From: Rapana venosa
Lineage: Eukaryota > Mollusca > Gastropoda > Neogastropoda > Muricidae
Length of the DNA stretch: 64,000 nt
Assembly: GCA_028751875.1 (NCBI GenBank)
Contig: CM054144.1
Location: 22,992,749-23,056,748 of the forward strand
Reading direction: 5' to 3'
Shown: in pieces, positions 1-11,172 of the stretch
Layout: each line of letters starts with the position of its first letter
How positions within the stretch are numbered: the stretch's first letter is position 1
The notes under the pieces: model-generated
Databases searched by the model: none
What the model was told of the DNA's origin: nothing
Seen by the model: the letters and a program-made list of their open reading frames with translations, nothing else
Program-made: the position numbers and the translations under genes

Positions 1-262
1 TCACATATAGACATCAGTGAGCGACAAAGCAGGTAACCTTCTAGGTGCATCCTTCGGATGAGACTCTAAACCGAGGCCCAGTGTGCGAACGCACGGAGAA
101 CATCTAGCGCACACGTTAAAATCCTGTTCCGCTTTTCGTAAGAGTAGGCCACTGTGTGCCGGTGGGAACAGATGACAATTTACAAAACCACATAACAAGG
201 GGACTGGATGTAAAAAAAACCCACATAAGTGCTTATTCCATTATCCTCGATATAAAAGAACA
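1..262 (+). mobile_element. SINE1 copy, 5' part replaced or truncated
   Basis: A non-autonomous tRNA-related retroposon. The central domain (from CCTTCGGATGAG at 51, through CCGAGG and GCGCACACGTTAAA) and the 3' end (CTGGATGTAAAA, TGCTTATTCCATTATCCTCG, TATAAA at 205-257) match full copies at 48266-48600 (+) and 34942-35250 (-). Positions 1-50 do not match their tRNA-like head, but match 10701-10750, so this copy was duplicated together with its surroundings. The element starts at or beyond the window edge. Confidence 0.8.
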
Positions 263-429
263 AGATAAAAAATTAAAAGAAGTTTTTTTTTAAAACTAGG
301 TCATTTGTTCAACAGGCAGACACATATTTAAACGACATGAGGTTAAGGGTGTGTGCATGTGATAATCTATGAACAGTGAGTAAACAATTGTATATGCTCA
401 GAAAGAGTGGCTATGCTCATATTTATACC

Positions 430-828
430 CCTTTAAGCATCGCAGATTTCTCTGAGTGAAATTTGGGTTACTCTTCTTGGGGACAGCGCATCGCCACAAG
501 AGCAGCGCCACCCATTTTGTTCTTTATCTGTGTGCAACTGTTTTTGTTTCTCTATCAGAGTGGCTTTTTCTACAGAATTTTGCCAGGGACAACTCTCTTT
601 TTGCCGTGGGTTCTTTTACGTGCGCTAGATAATTTTGTGTAACACACGGGACCTCGGTTTATTGTCTCATCTCAAAGACTAGCACCCAGACAACCACTCA
701 TGGTCTAATGGATGGGGGAAAGTTTCGGGTCCAAACGGGATTCGAGCCACCACACACTTCCGAGCCGGATTCTTTGCTTTCTAGACAGGCGCGTTATCTC
801 TAGACCAACGATCCACCATTGGGTGGAA
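430..828 (-). mobile_element. SINE2 copy (tRNA-derived, about 390 bp)
   Basis: Read on the minus strand it begins near 828 with a tRNA-like head (TGGTCTAGAGATAACGC as an A-box-like block, GGCTCGAATCCC as a B-box-like block). A domain with GATGAGACAATAAACCGAGG and TAGCGCACGTAAAAGAACCC follows, then CTGGCAAAATTCTGTAGAAA and a 3' part ending around TTTCACTCAGAGAAATCT. The order of blocks is that of a complete SINE. A second copy lies at 11173-11578, inside the 10.7-kb duplicate, and a decayed plus-strand copy lies at 31422-31785. Non-coding; it would depend on a LINE for movement. Confidence 0.8.
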
Positions 829-1003
829 TGTGTAGTGCCTGGTCTTCTCCAGTTCTTGTAGCGGCAGGGGTCTTCCCGCTGGCCACAGCCCACAGTTTCC
901 CACTTCAGAGCAGCTCATTAGAAAGTTCATAAGGTAAAAATCTTAGACGTGCAAAGAAAAAGGCAAGAGAATAGACTGGACAGGAAAACAAGAAGCATGA
1001 GAT
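829..1003 (+). repeat. Lead-in to F1 tandem unit A (duplicated at 11579-11754)
   Basis: Non-simple sequence between SINE2 and the first F1 unit. The same order of blocks (GTGCCTGGTCTTCTCC, CCACAGTTTCC, AGACGTGCAAAGAAAAAGG, GAGGATACAGATGTACAG) recurs at 11583-11775 with scattered indels, so it belongs to the 10.7-kb-offset duplication. Confidence 0.75.
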
Positions 1004-2885
1004 AGAGGATACAGATGTACAGCTAAAGACAGAAACAAAGGGAATGATAGACATAGGAAAATTCTCGCACACAATTTCAAGAAAGCGGAGATGCTATTTA
1101 AGCTGAAAGAGCGCTGGGCATTCCTACAAGGAGAGAAATAATATACCAGGCAGATGAAGAGAGTATCCTCAATAGCATATAGAAGATGCCTACAACTCTT
1201 CTTCCCTTACCAAAGACCAGAGATACATGCTACTGAAAACGGTTCTAGCAGCCATGGTCTATGAACAGAAGAAAGGTAACATTGTTCAGAGAGTAGCGCC
1301 AGTGGCTCAGAGTGCCAGAAGAGAGTTGCATTCTAAACTGAAATGTAGACAGACGCCTTCTTCCTTGGCAACAAGAAGGACAGACAGGCTGTGATTTATT
1401 CTCTGTAGCACTTTAAGTGAACAAGAAGTTCCCACCCGCTTGGACTAAATGGAATTGGATGACTATTTATTTCCTTTTCCTTTTTATTTATCTGTTGTTT
1501 ACAGTATTCGAAACCTGCTTCTATCTTTTATCCTTTTTAAAGTCAGAGGATAGTTAAGAAACTGGAAGACAATATGTGTAAGTGACTGTGTGTGTATGTG
1601 TGTGTGTGTGTGTGTGTTTTGTGTGTGTTTCTGTTTATATACTTCTTCTGCTTCATATCGGGTCCTCTCTGTTCCTTCTTCTTTCACTTCTTTCTTCACA
1701 GTGATTATTTTTTCTCTCTTCTTTTACATCTTTCCCCAGTTTTCCTCCTTCCATTTCTCTTCCTCCTCCTCCGCTATCCCATCTTCCTTCTCTTCTTTTT
1801 TTGTTATCCTTTTCTTCCGCACACTTCTTCTCTTCCACAGATCATGGTAACCTTTCACGCCTGTTTTCTTTGGCTGTAGTGAGTAAAGTGGCGATGTGTC
1901 AGTCTTGGGGAAGGAGCTGACTGATGCATAATGCAGATCTCACAGTACCCTAATTGGTCTTGGAAAGTGCCAGGCAAAAAAGGGAGGTGAGAAGTCTTGG
2001 CGGAAATATCTGACTGAGAGAAGTAGTTTTGGAGTCTGTGGTCTGACTATACTGAACTATAGCAGGTTTTTTTGGAGTGTTTACTTGTGGATTTGTGTCT
2101 GTCAGTTTTATGAAAGTTTGTATGCGGGTGTCTGTGTTTTCATTTGTTGAGTTTTATCAGTCATTGATATTTGTCAGGGGTGACTTTTTTAATACATTGA
2201 AAAAGGTAATTCTTAACCATCATTCACTTTAAGCTGATTTGGTTAAAGAGAGGATATTACATACATATGAACAACAACAACCAGCAGCAGCATAGCAACA
2301 ACAAGTTTGAAGTTTTTATTGCGCTCAAAATACATCATTAGTTAGCATCATTAACCATCAGTTCCCACGTTATATTCAGAGAATTTTCATCAGAAAAATG
2401 AGTCCAGTGCTCTCACAAAGCACTAAAAAGGTCTGTAGTTTACCTTTTCTCCATCTAGCACCCATATCACCAGTGTACTGCTTACAGTATTTTAGCAATC
2501 ATGGTTTATGACTGGTAAAAGAAAAAAACAACCGCTAACTGCCACAGCATGAGATTGGTGATATAGTGTTGGTGGTCAGAAGACAGTTGCATTCTAAAAG
2601 CAAACATTTTCCATCTTTCCTTCTCAGAAAATACACTGTAAATTATTGCCCTTGTTGTTTCAAATGCTCAGCATTTCTCGCCTGTTAGGACTAAATGGAA
2701 TTAAGGAAAACACTCCTTTCTCCTTTATTGGACTTATACTTTTCATTTGCTACACATTTCTTTTGTATTGTTTTTCTGTAACTGGTTTATGCATACATGC
2801 ATGTGGATGTGTGTTCGCATGCATACGTAGTAAGTGTATGTGTATGTGTTTGAGTGTGTGTGTGAGAGAGAGGGAGAGGGAGAGG

Positions 2886-2983
<98 letters not shown>

Positions 2984-3026
2984 AAAGAAAGAGAGAGAGA
3001 GAGAGTGAGAGAGAGGAGAGAGAGAG

Positions 3027-3067
<41 letters not shown>
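1004..3067 (+). repeat. F1 tandem repeat, unit A (about 2.06 kb)
   Basis: The first of five F1 units. Order: an alpha anchor (about 1060-1560, with CAGCAGCCATGGTCTATGA and GAGAGTTGCATTCTAAACTG), a (GT)n run at 1587-1632, a pyrimidine-rich tract to 1840, a block of about 146 nt flanked by splice-like signals (1841-1986), then a beta anchor (about 2400-2860) and (GT)n(GA)n to 3067. Alpha and beta are themselves diverged paralogues: both contain a CATGGTYTATGA block, a TTGCATTCTAAA block and a GGACTAAATGGA block in the same order. No long open frame is conserved between units, so I see no protein gene here. All F1 units have the same orientation. Confidence 0.8.
1587..1840 (+). repeat. (GT)n followed by pyrimidine-rich tract in F1 unit A
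   Basis: A GT run followed by about 190 nt almost free of purines (TTC and TCC motifs), ending in CTCTTCCACAG. The same arrangement occurs in every F1 unit. Long frames read through it (Ser/Phe/Leu or Cys/Val) are artefacts of low complexity. Confidence 0.8.

Positions 3068-3072
<5 letters not shown>
2852..3072 (+). repeat. (GT)n(GA)n compound microsatellite closing F1 unit A
   Basis: A short GT-rich run passes into about 200 nt of nearly pure GA with occasional GGA or AAA interruptions. It forms the junction between F1 units A and B: the next unit starts directly at GATGGAGATGTAAGGATA. Confidence 0.9.
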
Positions 3073-3074
<2 letters not shown>

Positions 3075-3779
3075 GAGATGTAAGGATAAAGACAATAAAA
3101 GGAAGTGATAGAAATAGGAACATTTCTCCGCATAATTTCAAGACAGCAGAGATGCTATTTATACTGAAATAGCCCCGGGCATTCCCACAGGGAGAGAAAG
3201 AATATATCAGACAGATGAAGAAATTATCCTCAATAACCATAGAAGATGCCTACAACTGTTCTTCCCTTACCAATACATGCTGCTGAAAACGGTTCCAGCA
3301 GCCATGGTCTATGAACAGAAGAAAGGTAACATTGTTCAGAGAGTAGCGCCAGTGGCTCAGAGTGCCAGAGGAGAGTTGCATTCTAAACTGAAATGTAGAC
3401 AGACGCCTTCTTCCTTGGCAACAAGAAGGACAGACAGGCTGTGATTTATTCTCTGTAGCATTTAAAGTGAACAAGAAGTTCTTGCCCGCTTGGACTAAAT
3501 GGACTTGGATGACTATTTATTTCCTTTTCCTTTTCTTTGTGTCTGTTGTTTACAGTATTCGAAACTTTCTATCTTTCAGCCTTTCTAAACTTGGAGCATA
3601 GTTAAGAAACTGGAAGACAAAATGTGTAAGTGATTCTGCGTGTGTATTGGTGTGTGTGTGTGTGTGTGTGCATGTATGTGAGTTGGCTTCTTTCTCTTTT
3701 CCTTCATTTAGCTATATGTCTATCTTTCTATTGATTGATTGGTCGTTTTTCAGTGTGTGTGTGTGTGTTTATGTGTGTG

Positions 3780-3820
<41 letters not shown>

Positions 3821-4301
3821 GTGTGTGTGTGTGTGTGTCTCTCTCTCTCTCTGTTTGTCTGTCTGTCTGTCTGTATTTCTGTTTATAATCTTCCTTTGTC
3901 CCTTCTTGTTGTTGTTGTTGTTGTTGTTCTTCTTCTTCTTCTTCTTCTTCTTCCTCCTTCCTTCCTTCCTTCCTTTCTTTCTTCCTTCCTTCCTTCCTTC
4001 CTCGTCTTCCTCCCACTCTTCTTCTCGTCTCTTTCTTTTTCTTCTTTTACTTCTTTCTTCTTAGTGAGTTTTCTTTCTCTCTTCTTTATAACTTTTCCCT
4101 ATTCTCCTCCTCCTTCCATTTCTCCTCTACCTCTGCTATCTTGTCTTTCTTCTCCTTTTCTATATTCTTTTCTTCCACACACTTCTTCTCTTCCACAGAT
4201 CATCACGCCAGTTCTCTGTGGCTGTAGTGAGTAAAGTGGCGATGTGTCAGTCTTGGGGAAGGAGCTGACTGATGCATAATGCAGATCTCACAGTGCCCTA
4301 A
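3068..4301 (+). repeat. F1 tandem repeat, unit B, truncated
   Basis: The second F1 unit. The alpha anchor (3120-3640), (GT)n (3640-3840), (GTCT)n and (TTG)n(TTC)n tract, and the start of the splice-flanked block (after the AG near 4199) match unit A. Similarity ends within the block, at CAGTGCCCTAA near 4301. The full-length unit B' at 13763-16060 continues past this point. The beta anchor is therefore missing, either deleted or never included. Confidence 0.8.
3640..4060 (+). repeat. Compound microsatellite (GT)n, (TCTG)n, (TTG)n, (TTC)n, (TTCC)n
   Basis: Five different simple motifs follow one another without spacers inside F1 unit B. The same order is found at 14340-14760 in unit B', so the compound array predates the duplication. 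Confidence 0.9.
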
Positions 4302-6101
4302 GTGTTAGATTCGTTCAGCTGTAGCATGCAATGTCTGTCGCTGACCTGCTATCGCCAGTCTTACGCCCCTGCCTGCTGGGGTTATTTTGGCAGTCATAAA
4401 GACACTCGTGAGGGAACTTTTCATCAGTGTGCTGGTCGTGACATGGATGAGGGAAAGGATAAACGGAAACTTGTCTGTCCGCCTTTTTTTTTTTTTAAAA
4501 AAACATGTCTCTCAGAAAATATATACTTCAAGTTAGAGATGCTCTATAAAGAGCTTCAGTATAATCGTTTGCACTTATGTTACCTATACGCATGTGTGAG
4601 TCAGAATATAGGTAAAACATAAAGGGCACATGCATTGCATGCACGCCCGGCACACACAGAGACTTATACACACATAAGGACACACACAGACACACAACAC
4701 AACACACACACACCACACTTAAGCCAACTATATAACACCATGCTTATGCAAAACCATACCCATACCTAAAATAGGCAAACAACACAGATAATATCAAAAT
4801 ATGAGGACAGCACTTTGACCACTTCTAGCTTAAAAGAACAAAACACGTCATTTCTTTACTGTGGAAGTATTATACTTTGTCTTCCCTGAGATGAAGAAAT
4901 TCAGCACACCTTTTCGTTTCTTCTGGCGCTCTAGTACTGGTCTGTCTGAGACTATAGCGAGCTATAGTCAAATGTGACTTTTTTTCCTTACTGCCTACTT
5001 TTCTTTTTCATGTAACTAGTGTATATATATTTACACATTTTGTTTTCACTATGCTTTTACAAATATCCGTTGCAGTGACTTTGAAGGATGAGTTTAAACT
5101 TATATATCTTATCAAAGGTTTTCCACTGTTTTAAGGTAAACATTTCGTTTGAAAAAAATGATACTTACCAGCGCCACCATGTTAAACGACCTTGTCATTG
5201 CTGTTGAACTCATTATCAGCTTCTAGCTTGTTGGCGCTCTATGATAAGTGTGTTTATGTATGATTTGAGTAAAATCTGGTTTAAACCAACTGTGACGCAA
5301 AACTATGCATTATGTAAAAGAGACAACAGGACATTCTTGCTCAGCGTGAAAGAATACTTTGTGCTCACCAGTGATATAGAAATCCAGCATGCCTTCTGAT
5401 CATCTTTAGGCTCTTAGTCGGTGTGTCTGGAACGAACTACGAAGATAGTGAAATGTGATTCGAAGTCTGTAATATGTAACAGGCACCCCCTTGAGGCAAG
5501 CCGAAGATAGAGGTACGCTGACTTGTTTAGAATGGACACAAATAGGACCAGCATATGTAAATAAAGCCATTTGTACAACCAGAAAGTAATCAAAGATCCA
5601 AACAACAACAAAAAAACCGTCATACATATGGCTGTAGTAGATTTAATGAGTCTCTTTACTTATTTGTTATTATTTTTCCTCGTCGAACATTTACATCTAT
5701 TCTCCATCTGTCATATGAGTGAAAATGAGCTGCGCTGCCGTTAACGCCTGACAAGTCAGGCTGTTAGCACATCGCTTCAATGTGATTTGTGATAACTATA
5801 TCGTAAATCTATCTAACTCAGGCTGTTTCAGCTATCATGATCTTTTTGCAAATGCTTAACACAGCTATTTTTCTTTCAGAAGCTCACATTGCAAATCGAG
5901 AGAGCAACACTGAGACTATATATTGACCACTCCTCTTGTACTCCAAGTCAACACTAGCTGAAGAGGAAAAAAACCAAAACAACAGAGAAACAGAAGGCTT
6001 TGAGCAGAGTATAGTGCCTATCTTACAAGCCGCCCATCTAAAGAAAGCAAGCCATTAACAAATTGAGTTGGAAGTGTGAAGAGCTAAGAATGGTCTGAGA
6101 C
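4302..6101. other. Single-copy DNA, no gene recognised
   Basis: Mixed-composition sequence with a short poly-T/poly-A hairpin-like spot (4484-4505) and a weak CA-rich patch (4650-4722). Reading frames are short and without recognisable domains. I see no SINE or LINE similarity to other parts of the window. Confidence 0.5.
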
Positions 6102-6119
6102 AATGCGGTGTACACAAAA

Positions 6120-6268
6120 CACCACACACACACACAACACACACACACACACACCACACACACACCCACAACACACCCAACCCACACACACATACACAGA
6201 CAAACACACACTCAAACATACACACACACAAAAACAACACACTCACACACACACACACACACACACAG
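6120..6268 (+). repeat. (CA)n microsatellite
   Basis: An imperfect CA run with ACC and AAC interruptions. It is followed by about 100 nt of mixed sequence and then a (GA)n array. Confidence 0.9.
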
Positions 6269-6369
6269 GAAAGTTAAGAAAGAGAGAAACGAACGAGGAA
6301 ACAATCTTGACTGGCTGGAGAAAAAAATAGAAACACAGGGAGGATTTGCTGAGACAGGAACAGATCTTG

Positions 6370-6584
6370 AATTAAAACAAGAGAGAAAGAGGAAGGATAG
6401 GAGAAAGAGAAAGAGAGGGGTGGGGGGGGGGGAGAGAGAAGAAGCGAGAGAGAGAGAGAGGGGGGGAGAGAGAAGCGAGAGATGGAGAGAGAAAGATGAG
6501 AGGGGGAACAGAGGCGAAGAAGAGAGAGAGAAGAGAGAAGGAGAGAGAAGAAGAGAGAGAGAGGAAAGAGAGAGGAAGAAAGAG
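6370..6584 (+). repeat. (GA)n-rich purine tract
   Basis: About 210 nt of almost pure purine with a poly-G stretch near 6420-6430. It abuts the retroposon 3' end at 6585. Confidence 0.9.
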
Positions 6585-6688
6585 GGACAATGACAATGAC
6601 AATGACAAATTCTGTTATTTCGAGGATTATGAATAAGCTTCCATTTGCTGTTTTACATCCAGTACCCGCCCTTAAGGACATACATATG
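6585..6688 (-). mobile_element. Retroposon 3' end with (GACAAT)n tail
   Basis: On the minus strand the fragment reads CTGGATGTAAAA, a decayed hairpin, GCTTATTCATAATCCTCG, AAATAA, then a simple tail of GTCATT units. This is the SINE1 3' module, without the SINE1 body. It may derive from SINE1 by truncation or from the LINE that supplies this tail. Confidence 0.65.
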
Positions 6689-6737
6689 AGAGAGAGATAG
6701 AGAGAGAGAGAGGGGGGGGGGGTAGAGAGAGAGAGAG

Positions 6738-6850
6738 GTCAAGTCAAGTCAAGTCAAGTCAATCAAAGTCGTTTATTTCGAGGATAACGAATAAGCACTC
6801 GTGTCCTTTTTTACATCCAGTCTATGCCCTTATCCGGGATACATCATGAA
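6738..6850 (-). mobile_element. Retroposon 3' end with (GTCAA)n tail
   Basis: Minus-strand fragment with ACTGGATGTAAAAAAGGACA, GAGTGCTTATTCGTTATCC, TCGAAATAAA and a tail of five-base GACTT units (6738-6762). Upstream on the minus strand is a GATGTATCCC block also seen in the fragment at 16061-16168. Together these suggest a longer parent element that shares only its last 60 nt with SINE1. Confidence 0.65.
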
Positions 6851-7200
6851 TATAAGCAACAAAAAAAAACCACAAACAAAAACTCGACAAATAACAAACA
6901 AAGCAAAACGACCAACAACACTAAACGATGAAATACAACAACAGCAACAATAAAAACCAACAAATCCAACAATAAAAAAAGAAAAAACGACAGCACGACA
7001 ATGGAAACAACAAGAATAATAACTAAACCAACAGCAAAAAAACATCAACAAAATGTCCACCACAGCAAAAAAAAACAAACACACAAAACAACTAACTAAG
7101 AGGAAAAGAAAGAAAAAACAAGAAAAGAAAGTTAAGAAAAACACCAAACAAACTAGACAGACAGACAGCGATAAAGAAACAGAGAGAAAGAGACAGAGAA
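6851..7200 (+). repeat. A/C-rich low-complexity tract
   Basis: About 350 nt dominated by CAA, AAAC and AACA words with few T. Adjacent to the retroposon 3' end at 6738-6850, it could be the decayed body of the same minus-strand element (T/G-rich on that strand). No coding signal. Confidence 0.5.
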
Positions 7201-7514
7201 AAGAAGCAGACGTAGTCAGTCCAGTGAAATGCAGTATATAACTGCAATGCTACACAGGCAGGCAGACAAAGGCTGATGCAGAATTCATGCTGTCTTTGAA
7301 TGGAGGGGAAGGCCAGGCAGGGGGGGGGGCGGCAGGCTGGAGTGAGATCAATGCCATGGAAGAGATGATCTACACACTTTACTTTCGTCGTACCTGTGTT
7401 CCCTCCGTGGCTTTCCCTTGTATTCCTCACAGCAGTTTGCCTGCGGTGAAATAAACTGGCTATTTTCTTGTATAGAGCACGACAGGAGAGTGCTGGATAC
7501 GGTTAGAGAAAGAC
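7201..7514. other. Single-copy spacer
   Basis: Mixed sequence with a poly-G patch near 7320. No gene, RNA or repeat recognised. Confidence 0.4.
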
Positions 7515-7850
<336 letters not shown>

Positions 7851-7860
7851 CTGTCTGTCT

Positions 7861-8609
7861 GAAGCCAATGTGTGTTATTTCTGTCTTGCTCATGCCTTTT
7901 CGCTTATGTCTGCTTTTATTTGACGTAGTCATTTCTGTTTAAATCATTTCAGTGATTTTACTTTTCATGTGATATACACTTAGTCTTTGTCTGCGACTGG
8001 TTCCGTCACAAAACAAAATTCTTCTTGATTCTTGAGGAGGATGGAAAGAAACCAGTATCAGAATAACGTTTCCCTCGCGCCTCCTTCCTTTGGAAAGTCA
8101 TCCATGAAGTTCTGCAACACCCATTGACTGTGCACAGGTGAATCCCTAGGAATAGCATACATGTTAGCTGCTGTTTAAGGCCTTTTTTAATTTTGTTGCT
8201 TTCATGTTGTTCAGCTGTACCCAGTTATTGTTGTGATTTCTGGTCGGGCCATCATGTTCGTCTCTTTTTGATGTCTCGGGCATTTCTTTCAGACATCTTG
8301 CACCGTGGTTTTTTGGTCTGATCATCTTTTTTCCCCATGTGGTATTGTTTACTTTGTTCAATCTGTCTGTGTGATGTATGTGATTCGTCTGGTCTTTGCA
8401 TGCAGCTTGTGTAGTTGTTGCTTTGTGTCTTGTGAGTATGTGTCTGTTTGCATTCTTGCATTTCTCTCCTCGTTACTCTTCTACCATTCTTTTTTAATCA
8501 TTTCGATCTTCTTCTTTTTTTTTCATCCTGTTGTTGTTGTTGCTGCTGCTGTTGTTGTTGTTGCTGTTATGTTGTTGACGACGATGATGATGATTGATTT
8601 GGTTTGATG
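7861..8609. other. Single-copy spacer ending in a (GTT/GCT)n run
   Basis: No gene recognised. From 8528 to 8600 it passes into GTT and GCT triplets and short GAT repeats that lead into the TTC array. Confidence 0.45.
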
Positions 8610-9243
8610 CTTTCTTTTTCTTCTTTTCTTTCTTCTTCTTCTTCTTTTCTTCTTTTCTTCTTCTTCTTCTTCTTCTTCTTCTTTTCTTCTTCTTCTTTTC
8701 TTCTTCTTCTTCTTTTCGTCTTCTTCTTTCTACTTCTTTTCCTCTTCTTTTCTTCTTCCTCTTTTTCTTCTTCTTATTCTTCTTCTTCTTCTTCTTCTTT
8801 CTTCTTCTTCTTCTTCTTTTTCTTCTTCTTCTCTTTCTTTCTTCTTCTTCTTCTTCTCTTCTTCTTTTTATTTCTTCCTGTTCCCTATCTCCGTCTCTGG
8901 GATTCTTGTACGGATTCTTCTTCTTCTTGAATTTCCTAGAAACTCCGCTGTTTACAGAAAAGAAATTTTTCTTCTTTCTTCTTCTTCTTCTTCTTATTCT
9001 TCTTCTTCTTCTTCTTATTCTTCTTCTTTTCTTCTTCTTCTTTCTTCTTCTTCTTCTTCTTCTTCTTCCTTCTTCTTCTTCCATTCTTCGCATTCTTCTT
9101 CTTCGCATTCTTCTTCTGCTTCTTCTTCTTCTTCTTCTTCTTCTTCTTTCTTTTTCTGTCTTCTTCTTCTTCATTTCGTCTTCTTCTTCTTTTCTTCTTC
9201 TTCTATCTTCTTCTTCTTTTCTTCTTCTTCTTTTCTTTTTTTT
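8610..9243 (+). repeat. (TTC)n polypyrimidine array, about 630 bp
   Basis: Almost pure TTC triplets with TTTC and TCC interruptions, broken once by a mixed island at about 8876-8962. The complementary strand is (GAA)n. Apparent proteins of Ser/Phe/Leu or Lys/Arg/Glu are translations of the array. Such purine-pyrimidine mirror sequence can form triplexes. Confidence 0.95.
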
Positions 9244-9486
9244 CCTGTTCCTTCTCTGCTTCTTATGCTCTTCAGAATTCTTCGTCTTTTTAACGGGGAT
9301 CACCGTTTCTCCTGTGACCCTTGACGCCCTCGTTCTTCGTGTCTGGCTTTGAAGTGCTAATCTTTCAGCGCTGGAGAAAGTGCTGCTGCTGATGCTGCTG
9401 CATAATGCATGTCTTGAACACTGCCCTCACTGCCGGCAGAATCGGGCAGCGCGTCGGCAGGATTGGTCTGTTCTCCGCTATGCTGA

Positions 9487-9816
9487 GACTGTGTGTGTGT
9501 GTGTGTGTGTGTGTTCTCTTGTGTGTGTTGTGTGTGTGTTGTTGTTGTGTTTGTGTGTGTGTTGTGTGAGTGAGAGAGAGGAGCGAGAGTTGTGTGTGGT
9601 CTGTTATCGTGTGTGTGGTCTGTGTGTGTGTGTTTCTGTGTTGTTGTGTGTGTGTGTGATTGTGTGTGTTGTTTGTGTATGTGTGTGAGAGAGTGAGAGA
9701 GAGAGTTGTGTGTGTGTCTGATAGTGTGTGTCTGTCTGTGTGTGTTTGTGTTTTGTGTTTCTGTGTAGTGTTTGTGTGTGTGTGCTTGTGTGTGTGTTTG
9801 TGTGTGAATTGTGTGT

Positions 9817-9853
<37 letters not shown>

Positions 9854-9948
9854 CGTGTGTGTGTCTGTATGAGTGTGTCTTATGTGTGTGTGTGTTTGTG
9901 TTTCTGTGTTTGTGTTTTGTTTTTCCTGTGTTGTGTATGCTTGTGTGT
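9487..9948 (+). repeat. Interrupted (GT)n array with (GA)n islands
   Basis: About 460 nt of GT words with repeated GAGAGA islands (near 9566, 9690, 9820). It is followed by a GC-rich alternating stretch at 9950-9982 (GCGCGCGCCCGCGGCGTGCG), a candidate Z-DNA segment. Confidence 0.9.
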
Positions 9949-9982
9949 GTTCGGTGCGCGCGCCCGCGGCGTGCGTGCGTGT

Positions 9983-10700
9983 TCTTAAGATTGATGGAAG
10001 TTCTACCTGTGCGTCCTTATCCTGTTATTATAGCGACACAAAGCTAAGGAGAATTTGTGAATGCTTTACTTAAACTTATTGGAGGCTCTTAACAGACTTC
10101 AGAGGGCATAATGCACAGCTTAGGCTTGTCAGTAGTTGGGATTGTAAACGAATATGTATATGCGTCGTAATTCCTCTTTTGTTGGGCGCGGGGGGGGCAT
10201 TGAAACGAATATGACTGTGGAATAATCTTATTGTTTTAGCTGGAAGCTGTTAAAAAAACAACAACAACTAAATGACTGTGGCAATTTTTTCTTTCAGAAA
10301 GAAGGAGCTACTAAAAGATATTGCTGAACATATTATATGAATGACTATACAAAGATGAACATGCGTGGGTATAAAAGATGTTTTAATAGCACAGCAAGGT
10401 ATATGACATCACAGCTAATAATTTATATACTGACTGTTTTCTTATCTTAGTCCAGGCAACGAGCTCGCTCAACTGTACACACACAAAATAGCCACAATGT
10501 TACAATCTTAGAATAAACAAATCGCAATACTCCTAAAAGAGCCCTAACATTGATCAAAACACCCATTGAAATCATTACGTCACTAGCACACCGTTTATAC
10601 ACATATTTGATTTGTAAGGTCTTTGAAGGATTGTAACAGTAGCCAGCAGGCCAGATAATATACCAGCCAAGCACTTAACCGGTAACAAAACACTTAGCCA
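9983..10700. other. Single-copy spacer
   Basis: Mixed sequence. No gene, tRNA or SINE recognised. Confidence 0.45.
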
Positions 10701-10972
10701 TCTCACGTATAGGACATCAGTGAGCCACAAAGCAGGTAGCCTTTAGGTGCAACCTTCGGATGAGACTCTAAACCGTAGGCTCCCGTGTGCGAACGCACGC
10801 AGAAATCTAGCGTACACGTTAAATCCTGTTCCGCTTTTTCGTAAAGAGTAGGCCCATTAGGGTGCTGGTGGGAACAGATGGCATATTTTATAAAAACCAC
10901 CATAAACATAGGGGACTGGATGTAGAAAAACCCACATAAGTGTTATTCCATTATCCTCGCTATTAAAAAGAA
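10701..10972 (+). mobile_element. SINE1 copy, paralogue of the one at 1-262
   Basis: It has the same atypical first 50 nt as 1-50, then the SINE1 core (CCTTCGGATGAGACTC at 10753) and 3' end (TTCCATTATCCTCG near 10947). Both copies share the non-SINE flank beyond the tail, so this is a duplicated insertion and not a second retroposition event. Confidence 0.8.
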
Positions 10973-11172
10973 TAGATAAAAAAAATAAAACGAATTAAAA
11001 AAACCTTAGATCATTTGTTCCAACAGACAAACACATATTTAAACGAGATGAGGTTAAAGGTTTTGTTTGAGTGTATGTGGTTAATTTCAAGGAACAGTGA
11101 GGTTAACAATTGTTTATGCTCAGAAAGATTGGCTTTGTCCTCTAGTTATTTACTTATTGATTCATTCATTTT

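Noticed and set aside
1..262. Small secreted or membrane protein in the 65-codon minus-strand frame (and similar frames at 10703-10909, 48122-48541, 53708-53905)
   Set aside because: All are read from SINE1 copies. The recurring peptide (PPAHSGLLLRKAEQDL) is the SINE body in translation, not a gene.
8494..9352. Long Lys/Arg/Glu-rich (minus) and Phe/Leu/Ser-rich (plus) reading frames
   Set aside because: They are translations of the (TTC)n/(GAA)n array. Composition follows the triplet and no domain is present.
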